Shown here piece by piece: positions 55,950-64,000 of a DNA stretch of 64,000 nucleotides (its first letter is position 1; the number at the start of each line of letters is the position of its first letter). Made by a program: the position numbers and the translations under genes. Under the pieces are notes generated by a model. The model saw only the letters and a list, made by a program, of their open reading frames with translations. It was not told where the DNA came from and ran no database searches. The DNA comes from Puccinellia tenuiflora. Lineage: Eukaryota > Streptophyta > Magnoliopsida > Poales > Poaceae. Location: the NCBI GenBank assembly GCA_012064385.1, contig QRDG01000131.1, positions 1,855,820-1,919,819 on the forward strand. Reading direction: 5' to 3'.

Positions 55950-57110
55950 GTGTTGAACTAGAGAAACCGACCATGGTGCCTGTGCACCAGGTTAGCTTCA
56001 TGTAGCCCCCGCCCCCAAGGTGAATCTCCTGGCAGAGGCACAGTCGCATGGGAAGAGCGACCCGCCCGCGGCCCAACGCAGAGAGAGAGAGAGGGCACGA
56101 GCCGGAGACGGATTGAACTAGCCAATAGAGAAGATTATGGGGACCATGCGCGGCTAGCATGCATATATACTAGTAGCATGCATGCAGTCTATAGTAGGGC
56201 GGTCAGATCAGATCAGAGCAGAGCGGCCAAAAGCTGGGATCGTGCAAATTTTTCGCCTACCTGCACACGCCTCATCTTGTAGCTAAATTTTTCTACCGTG
56301 CCATGCTGTAATTTTGTACTCCAGCGTCTTAGGTAAGCAGTAATTTCATTAGTGCTTCCGCCTAAATTAGAACCTAGCTTCTGCCACCTTTAGAGAGAGG
56401 GAGAGGGAGAGAGAGAAAACGAACAAGAAGAAGTACAAACTGAGCTGTGTATGCGAGTACGCTATGCTGGCACTGGCAGTGTAGGTAGCATAGGACACAA
56501 GCTAGTAACGAACAGTAGACTGGTACTAGTATGCAACTTCCAAGGTAGAAATGTAGTACTACGTCCAGTCATGCAACCTTATCTCTTCTACTGCCGATGA
56601 GACTCTAGACTTCCCTGTCACTCAACCGAGAACCAGCAACGCAACAATGCAACAGTATAGCTTTGCATTGTTTGACTACAGGACTACACGGCCTACGGCC
56701 ACAACACTTCACATCGGGCGCCGTGCAACCCGGTGCGCCGCCGAGCTCACAAACGCATACCCCATGCTTGGGCATACACTACTTCATCAATATAATGGTT
56801 CGTTTTTTTATCGGGATCCTTTTGTTTACTTATGTTTCAGCTCTTTTATCTACCGAATAATTTAACTGAATCGCCAAATATTGATTGTTGTTAAACAATA
56901 GGGGCATATTGTATGTTAGGACCACTACACATTTTTATTTCTTTTAGCAATAATAAGATCAAAATTTCACACAATTTTATTCTTCACAACGTAATCTATC
57001 AGTTAGAAATTAACAAAGTCGCTTGTGTTGCTCCTAAGGCTCTGTTTGTTTCTAGAATTTTTGTGGGAATTGGTGGGGATATTCTCGGTTAAACCCGAAA
57101 TCCCCACATA
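55950..57110. other. Noncoding rest of array unit 1
   Basis: Contains GA-rich microsatellite (56390-56420), clustered GCATGC motifs (56155-56185) and, at 57037-57110, GGCTCTGTTTGTTTCTAG, which resembles a DNA-transposon terminus. Short ORFs (for example 56647-56865) recur in unit 2 but have no motif. Confidence 0.5.
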
Positions 57111-57394
57111 TCTCTAAAAAGGAAGTATATACTCCTTAAAAAATAGTGTATACTTCTGTCAAGAAACAACACCATTAGAAGTATACTGCCATGTATTGCC
57201 ATTTTGATACAATTAAACGAAAATGGTATATACTTCATAAAAAAGAACATGAAAGAAAGTAGCGTTAGCTACACCAACAGTGAACGAGTTCAAAACATGA
57301 AGCAATTAACTATTTTTTTAGTAATCTCCACATTTGGTTCTGTTGCCTCTATTGGATATTCATGCTCGGAAATCCATATTGGGCCATAAGTGCA

Positions 57395-57715
57395 GATACA
57401 CCCACTGCCACAAATTGTTTTTCAAAATGTAAAAAAAATAAAATTTCGGATATATATCAGAACATTTTATATTAGTACAAAAAAAAATCGAGAAAAAAAG
57501 ATATTTTTTGCGGGCTGTGCAAAACATACAAATCCGGGTGCATCAAAATCACTTTGTACGCGATATTTTTTTTGTCTTTTTTGCACATGACACAAAAATG
57601 AATTTTCTTCTCAAATTTTTGTGCTAACATAAAATATCATGATGTATATCCGAATTTTTGTTTAGAATTTTTTGATAGTTTAAAAAGTTTTTTTTTGCAT
57701 AATAGGTGTATCTAG
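57395..57715. mobile_element. Foldback element, array copy 2
   Basis: Same arms as copy 1. Here the outer ends AGATACACC (57383 side) and GGTGTATCT (57706 side) are also inverted, which may mark the true boundaries. Confidence 0.6.
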
Positions 57716-58068
57716 ACCTATGACCCGAAACACCGTGTCCATTCATCCTACCCCTGTCAGCGTTGCAGACCAAATCCAAGTAGTTCTTCCCCATCCCCCG
57801 TCACCCCTCGCCGCCATCTGGGTCGCCACTCCCACCCCCGCCTCCCACCAGCGGCGAAGCTCGCCGGACTGATAAAACAACCTCCTGTCACCCCGCTTCC
57901 GCCCCCGTCGTCCCGGAGCTCGTCGCCGCTCCAGAAAAACCGATCGGCGACCTCGCGCGCGCACCTTGCGCCGAAGGTGTTCGACCAAAGGCAGGTGGCT
58001 AGTTTTCTCTGAAATTTTGCCGGCGCCGGCGACAGGTCGTGGAGTGCGCCCGGTTTTCATTCCAGCAG

Positions 58069-59252
58069 ATGGACAAAGACGATGAGTTAATGGCGCAGTT
58101 GATGGAGGAGGAAGCTGACGTTGACGCCGAAGAAGAAGAGAACTTGGCGATTCTTGCTTGTCTTGCCCACATGCAAGCGGAGGAGGCTGCCAATGCCAAA
58201 CCAAAATGAGGAGGCTCGAGCTATGCCAGGAGGAAGACCAAGCCAAGGATGAGGTTGGAGGGTCATTGCATTCTCTATGCCGACTATTTCGCCGATGAAC
58301 CAAGGTTTGATGATTGGGATTTTCGCCGGTGTTTTCGGATGAGGAGAGATTTGTTCGAGAAGTTAGTGCAAAAGTTGCTGGAGTTTGACCCTTGGTTCAA
58401 GTTGAAGAAGGACGCCGCTCGATCCAGAAGTGTAGCTCCGCCATGAGAATGCTTGCGTACGGAGCTCCTGCAGATGGTCAAGAGAAGTATTTGCGTACAT
58501 CGGAGTCTACAACTTTCAAGGCAATGTACAGATTCTGTAGAGCGGTGGTGGCTGTGTTTGGTCCACACTATCTCCAAGGACTAAACGAGGAAGAAACAAC
58601 TCACATCGTGGAAACAAATGAAGCAAGAGGAATTCATGGAATGCTTGGAAGCATTGATTGCATGCACTGGAGCTGGAAGAACTGTCCTTTTGCTTGGCAA
58701 GGATAGTACAGGAGGCATCATGGAGTTTGCAGCGTGATCCTTGAAGTTGTGGCCGATTAGGAGACTTGGATTCGGCACGCTTTCTTTGGCATGGCAGGAT
58801 CTCAGAGATATCAATGTGCTGCAGTGCTCTCCGGTGTTTGCCAAGCTTGTTGAAGGTCATGCCCCACTGGTGAACTTTCAGGTCAATGGCCACACCTATA
58901 CCAAAGGGTACTATCTAGCTGATGGCATTTATCCAAGGTGGTCTACATTTGTGAAGACAATCTCGGCGACGTCCGGCAACAAGAAATCTTGATTTACCTC
59001 GGTACAAGAGAGCACAAGAAAGGATGTGGAGCGTGCATTTGGTATTCTTCAGCAGAGGTTTGATATTCTCCGGTACCCGGCGCTCACTTGGTCGGCCGAG
59101 CAGATGTCGGAGGTCATCTATGTGTGATCATGCACAACATGATCATTGAGGATGAGTGTGTGCACCCAATGCATGATCCGTTTCCGTTTGACTACCAGGG
59201 TCCTCTAGCCGATGTTGATTACGAGGTGCCAGCTGACTACATCGTGGCATAG
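58069..59252 (+). pseudogene. PIF/Harbinger transposase pseudogene, copy 2
   Basis: Shares with copy 1 the TGA after AKPK, the frameshift before MRMLAYGAP, the stop after EVVAD, the later shift and the NKKS stop. Private lesions are a stop at 58706 (FAWQG*, TTG to TAG) and a 4-bp loss in ATCTATGCATGTGTG near 59120. The Harbinger right end is present at 59590. Confidence 0.85.
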
Positions 59253-59638
59253 ATGGCGATCCGAGATGAAAATGTTCATGACCAACTCCAACGTGATCCA
59301 GTGGAGCATTTGTGGGTGCGCAAAGGTTTGGCCACAACTTAGTTGGACTCCAATTTATTTTAAGTGTAAGAATAATTAATTTGTGCAACTACTTATGGAA
59401 CTATGCTTTTATTGTTGAATTCCAATTCATAGATTTTTTTTGTTGGATCGAAATATGATATGGGGTGTATGGGGGCGGGGACTAAAATGAAGCGCGTACG
59501 TACGTGACGTTTGGCCCGAACGCCCCCCCCCCCCCCCCCCCAACACAGCACTTGGATTGGTGCAAATCCAGACGTCTTATGGAGATGCTCTTAGGGTACC
59601 TTGGGGGTGGATGCTTTTCTTGGGTAACGACCATGTAC

Positions 59639-59758
59639 CTATGGCAGATGGTGGTACAGAACATAACATGCGAACAAGCTAGAAAAGCGAAGCAGGCAGA
59701 AGCTGCTGCAATTTGTCTCGACTTGCCTACACGATCGACCGGCCACTCATCATGTTGA
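59639..59758 (+). pseudogene. Small terminal exon, array unit 2
   Basis: Second copy of the MVVQNITCE frame. It ends at the same TGA and is preceded by the same ATGGCAG acceptor-like context. Conserved between units at the protein level apart from two substitutions. Confidence 0.35.
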
Positions 59759-60919
59759 GTGTTGAACTAGAGAAACCGACCATGGTGCCTGTGCACCAGG
59801 TTAGCTTCATGTAGCCCCGCCCCCAAGGTGAATCTCCTGGCAGAGGCACAGTCGCATGGGAAGAGCGACCCGCCCGTGGCCCAACGCAGAGAGAAAGAGA
59901 GGGCACGAGCCGGAGACGGATTGAACTAGCCAATAGAGAAGATTATGGGGACCATGCGCGGCTAGCATGCATATATACTAGTAGCATGCATGCAGTCTAT
60001 AGTAGGGCGGTCAGATCAGATCAGAGCAGAGCGGCCAAAAGCTGGGATCGTGCAAATTTTTTGCCTATCTGCACACGCCTCATCTTGTCGCTAAATTTTT
60101 CTACCGTGCCATGCTGTAATTTTGTACTCCAGCGTCTTAGGTAAGTAATAATGTCATTAGTGCTTCCGTCTAAATTACAACCTAGCTTCTGCCACCTTTA
60201 AAGAGAGGGAGAGGGAGAGAGAGAAAACGAACAAGAAGAAGTACAAACTGAGCTGTGTATGCGAGTACGCTATGCTGGCACTGGCAGTGTAGGTAGCATA
60301 GGACACAAGCTAGTAACGAACAGTAGACTGGTACTAGTATGCAACTTCCAAGGTAGAAATGTAGTACTACGTCCAGTCATGCAACCTTATCTCTTCTACT
60401 GCCGATGAGACTCTAGACTTCCCTGTCACTCAACCGAGAACCAGCAACGCAACAATGCAACAGTATAGCTTTGCATTGTTTGACTACAGGACTACACGGC
60501 CTACGACCACAACACTTCACATCGGGCGCCGTGCAAACCGGTGCGCCGCCGAGCTCACAAACGCATACCCCATGGTTGGGCATACACTACTTCATCAATA
60601 TAATGGTTCTTTTTTTTATCGGGATCCTTTTGTTGACTTATGTTTCAGCTCTTTTATCTACCGAATAATTTAACTGAATCGCCAAATATTGATTGTTGTT
60701 AAACAATAGGGGGCATATTGTATGTTAGGACCACTACACATTTTTATTTCTTTTAGCAATAATAAGATCAAAATTTCACACAATTTTATTCTTCACAACG
60801 TAATCTATCAGTTAGAAATTAACAAAGTCGCTTGTGTTGCTCCTAAGGCTCTGTTTGTTTCTAGAGTTTTTGTGGGAATTGGTGGGGATATTCTCGGTTA
60901 AACCCGAAATCCCGACATA
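59759..60919. other. Noncoding rest of array unit 2
   Basis: Near-identical to 55950-57110, including the GA-rich tract and the GGCTCTGTTTGTTTCTAG end. No gene supported. Confidence 0.5.
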
Positions 60920-61202
60920 TCTCTAAAAAGGAAGTATATACTCCTTAAAAAATAGTGTATACTTCTGTCAAGAAACAACACCATTAGAAGTATACTGCCA
61001 TGTATTGCCATTTTGATACAATTAAACGAAAATGGTATATACTTCATAAAAAAGAACATGAAAGAAAGTAGCGTTAGCTACACCAACAGTGAACGAGTTC
61101 AAAACATGAAGCAATTAACTATTTTTTTAGTAATCTCGACATTTGGTTCTGTTGCCTCTATTGGATATTCATGCTCGGAAATCCATATTGGGCCATAAGT
61201 GC

Positions 61203-61505
61203 AGATACACCCACTGCCACAAATAAAAATAAAATTTTGGATATATATCAGAACATTTTATGTTAGTACAAAAAAAATCGAGAAAAAAAGATATTTTTTG
61301 CGGGCTGTGCAAAACATACAAATCCGGGTGCATCAAAATCACTTTGTACGCGATATTTTTTTTGTCTTTTTTGCACATGACACAAAAATGAATTTTCTTC
61401 TCAACTTTTTGTGCTAACATAAAATATCATGATGTATATCCGAATTTTTATTTAGAATTTTTTGATATTTTAAAAAGTTTTTTTTTGCATAATAGGTGTA
61501 TCTAG
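61203..61505. mobile_element. Foldback element, array copy 3
   Basis: Same structure; about 20 bp of the left arm (AAATTGTTTTTCAAAATGTA) is deleted relative to copy 2. Confidence 0.55.
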
Positions 61506-61858
61506 ACCTATGACCCGAAACACCGTGTCCATTCATCCTACTCCTGTCAGCGTTGCAGACCAAATCCAAGTAGTTCTTCCCCATCCCCCGTCTCCCCTCG
61601 CCGCCATCTGGGTCGCCACTCCCACCCCCGCCTCCCACCAGCGGCGAAGATCGCCGGACTGATAAAACAACCTCCTGTCACCCCGCTTCCGCCCCCGTCG
61701 TCCCGGAGCTCGTCGCCGCTCCAGAAAAATCGATCGGCGACCTCACGCGCGCACCTTGCGCCGAAGGTGTTCGACCAAAGGCAGGTGGCTAGTTTTCTCT
61801 GAAATTTTGCCGGCGCCGGCGACAGGTCGTGGAGTGTGCCCGATTTTAATTCCAGCAG

Positions 61859-63046
61859 ATGGACAAAGACGATGAGTTAATGGCGCAGTTGATGGAGGAG
61901 GAAGCTGATGTCGACGCCGAAGAAGAAGAGAACTTGGCGATTCTTGCTTGTCTTGCCCACATGCAAGCGGAGGAGGCTGCCAATGCCAAACCAAAATGAG
62001 GAGGCTCGAGCTATGCCAGGAGGAAGACCAAGCCGAGGATGAGGTTGGAGGGTCATTGCATTCTCTATGCCGACTATTTCGCCGATGAACCAAGGTTTGA
62101 TGATTGGGATTTTCGCCGGCGTTTTTGGATGAAGAGAGATTTGTTCGAGAAGTTAGTGCAAAAGTTGCTGGAGTTTGACCCTTGGTTCAAGTTGAAGAAG
62201 GACGCCGCTCGATCCAGAAGTGTACCGCCGCCATGAGAATGCTTGCGTACGGAGCTCCTGCAGATGGTCAAGAGAAGTATTTTCGTACATCGGAGTCTAC
62301 AACTTGCAAGGCAATGTACATATTCTGTAGAGCGGTGGTGGCTGTGTTTGGTCCACACTATCTCCAAGGAATAAACGAGGAAGAAACAACTCGCATCGTG
62401 GAAACAAATGAAGCAAGAGGAATTCATGGAATGCTTGGAAGCATTGATTGCATGCACTGGAGCTGGAAGAACTGTCCTTTTGCTTGGCAAGGATTGTACA
62501 GGAGGCATCATGGAGTTTGCAGCGTGATCCTTGAAGTTGTGGCCGATTAGGAGACTTGGATTCGGCACGCTTTCTTTGGCATGGCAGGATCTCAGTGATA
62601 TCAATGTGCTGCAGTGCTCTCCGGTGTTTGCCAAGCTTGTTGAAGGTCATGCCCCACTGGTGAACTTTCAGGTCAATGGCCACACCTATACCAAAGGGTA
62701 CTATCTAGCTGATGGCATTTATCCAAGGTGGTCTACATTTGTGAAGACAATCTCGACGACGTCAGGCAACAAGAAATCTTGATTTACCTCGGTACAAGAG
62801 AGCACAAGAAAGGATGTGGAGCGTGCATTTGGTATTCTTCAGCAGAGGTTCGATATTCTCCGGTACCCGGCGCTCACTTGGTCGGCCGAGCAGATGTCGG
62901 AGGTCATCTATGCATGTGTGATCATGCACAACATGATCATTGAGGATGAGTGTGTGCACCCAATGCATGATCCATTTCCGTTTGACTACCAGGGTCCTCT
63001 AGCCGAAGTTGATTACGAGGTGCCAGCTGACTACATCGTGGCATAG
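61859..63046 (+). pseudogene. PIF/Harbinger transposase pseudogene, copy 3
   Basis: Carries the same inherited lesions: TGA after AKPK at 61997, a shift before MRMLAYGAP, a stop after EVVAD, and the NKKS stop. It lacks the private stop and the 4-bp loss of copy 2. The last frame, VERAFGILQQ to FDYQGPLAEVDYEVPADYIV, is open. The DDE residues are present but in different frames. Confidence 0.85.
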
Positions 63047-63319
63047 ATGGCGATCCGAGATGAAAATGTTCATGACCAACTCCAACGTAATCTAGTGGAG
63101 CATTTGTGGGTGCGCAAAGGATTGGCCACAACTTAGTTGGACTCCAATTTATTTTAACTGTAAGAATAATTAATTTGTGCAACTACTTATGGAACTATGC
63201 TTTTATTGTTGAATTCCAATTCATAGATTTTTTTGTTGGATCGAAATATGATATGGGGTGTCTGTATGGGGGCGGGGACTAAAATGAAGCGCGTCCGTAC
63301 GTGACGTTTGGCCCGAACG

Positions 63320-63331
63320 CCCCCCCCCCCC
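63320..63331. other. C-run at the truncation point of array unit 3
   Basis: 12 C here, against 16 at 55717-55732 and 20 at 59523-59542. After the run, units 1 and 2 read AACACAGCGC or AACACAGCAC, but unit 3 reads AACGGGTCAATAG, so similarity ends at this homopolymer. Confidence 0.8.
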
Positions 63332-63909
63332 AACGGGTCAATAGCTCCTATGCGACGTCTTTCCCACCAAATGGATGCATAGCGACGTCGTTGGTTGGAA
63401 TAGCTCAAACGCGACATCTCTTTGAGCACAAATAGCTCTGCTGCGACATTGCTCTTAATCGCAGTCAGTTAGGATTAAGGGGAGCCGGGTGGGACCCACA
63501 ATTGTCCAGGTCAGCAGCGATGACCGTTACATCTCTTCCCTGCGCGGGCATTCTCTGCTTCTGCTTCTTCTTCTTCTCCGGCGACTCTTCCCCTGCGCAC
63601 GCATTCTCTACTTCTGCTTCTTCTTCTTCTCCGGCGACGGCGACGCAGCGCGGTAACGCCGGCGAGGCAAAACATAAATAAATGCAGATAAAATAAACAA
63701 GCAGACGCATATAGTAGATAAACTAAAATTTTAAACTGAATTACATTACACACAGATTAGTTAAGTTCGTAGGCTCATCGGATCAAAAGCCACACAAAGA
63801 TAAACTAAAAATGGGATACCGCTGCTCCTACCCCTAGCTACGACCCAAAATTGGGCTCACACCGGAGCCCCGGGGTGTGCGGTGGCGACGAGGCGGCGGC
63901 CCGCGCCGC
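63332..63909. other. Unclassified right-end DNA
   Basis: No gene recognised. CATTCTCTRCTTCTGCTTCTT with the following TCTTCTCCGGCGAC occurs twice (about 63550 and 63602), a tandem duplication of about 52 bp. Short repeats of GCGACRTC with AATAGCTC occur at 63345-63450. Confidence 0.5.
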
Positions 63910-64000
63910 TCAGTCGGAGTCGAAGTCGAAGTCGAAGTCGAAGTCCGAGTCGGAGCTGAGCTCGATGACGGGGTGGAGGGATTCGTGGATCGCGGCCTGG
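63910..64000 (-). CDS. C-terminal tail of an acidic protein, cut by window edge
   Basis: The minus-strand frame enters at the window edge and reads QAAIHESLHPVIELSSDSD, then alternating Phe-Asp, and stops at TGA (63912-63910). The TCGAAG repeat encodes the Asp/Phe run. It could be the end of a host or transposon gene; too little is visible to name it. Confidence 0.35.
   Translation of the reverse strand, partial: QAAIHESLHPVIELSSDSDFDFDFDFDSD

Larger units (their letters stand above)
53323..63331 (+). repeat. Tandem triplication of a 3.8-kb unit
   Basis: Units start at TCTCT(A/C)AAAAGGAAG: 53323, 57111 and 60920 (periods 3788 and 3809). The third is cut at 63331. Units 2 and 3 share features absent from unit 1, such as GATACACCCACTGCCAC and a 20-bp longer CCCACC segment, so they are the younger pair. 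Each unit holds a foldback element, the Harbinger pseudogene, a C-run, and (in units 1 and 2) the Harbinger right end, a small exon and 1.1 kb of noncoding DNA. Confidence 0.93.

Noticed and set aside
1..64000. tRNA, rRNA or microRNA genes
   Set aside because: No cloverleaf boxes, rRNA-like segments or clear miRNA hairpins were recognised by eye; foldback elements explain the strong hairpins seen.

Overview
The window looks like intergenic DNA from a large grass genome, most likely Triticeae (wheat, Aegilops or barley type). It is almost entirely nested transposable elements: a Helitron, two CACTA elements whose subterminal arrays use a GGTCCCGGTT core, Gypsy elements with the AAGCTTGGGGGAG polypurine tract, a LINE and PIF/Harbinger copies. 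The taxon is inferred from element style, not from a species-specific gene. No complete, conserved host gene was recognised.

Framework. A locus made of a decayed Gypsy gag (minus strand) plus unique DNA and an AT-rich minisatellite is present twice in direct orientation. Copy A is 1-108, 15770-17108 and 29878-30172. Copy B is about 48208-49148 and 51623-53320. Each copy preserves the empty site for insertions in the other, so several element ends can be placed to the base.

Layout. 109-15769 is a 15.66 kb Helitron (TC start, 3' hairpin, CTAG end, A|T target) with no Rep/helicase gene. It carries a long AT-rich direct duplication, captured gene fragments, a duplicated 383-bp exon/intron block and a 5'-truncated L1-type LINE with a 961-codon open ORF2. 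17109-29877 is a complete 12.77 kb CACTA element with GTG target duplications. It holds an intact 1110-residue TNP2-type transposase, an unrecognised 179-residue ORF with its own TATA box, and an eight-exon Ulp1-protease-type gene broken by two nonsense codons. 30173 to about 42700 is a second, minus-strand CACTA remnant. It is split by a damaged Athila/Sabrina-like Gypsy element (32325-41792) whose left LTR is inverted and joined by its very terminus to gag.

42700-48207 is a mosaic: a Harbinger-type left end at 43416, a candidate small gene with an in-frame duplicated exon at 45419-46029, a 141-bp tandem repeat, a short gene fragment and a Gypsy LTR. Copy B follows, interrupted by a 2474-bp TG...CA element with ATTAT target duplications. 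53323-63331 is a tandem triplication (period about 3.8 kb) of a unit with a foldback element, a dead PIF/Harbinger transposase gene and a small exon. The last 0.7 kb is unclassified and ends in the tail of an acidic minus-strand ORF.

How the parts work together. Only the first CACTA looks potentially competent: intact transposase, intact ends, and palindromic binding-type repeats at both ends and upstream of all three of its genes. The other elements are remnants, and their shared or private lesions give a relative order. The gag locus duplicated first; the Helitron and CACTAs then entered copy A and the TG...CA element entered copy B. The Harbinger gene was already dead before it was triplicated.
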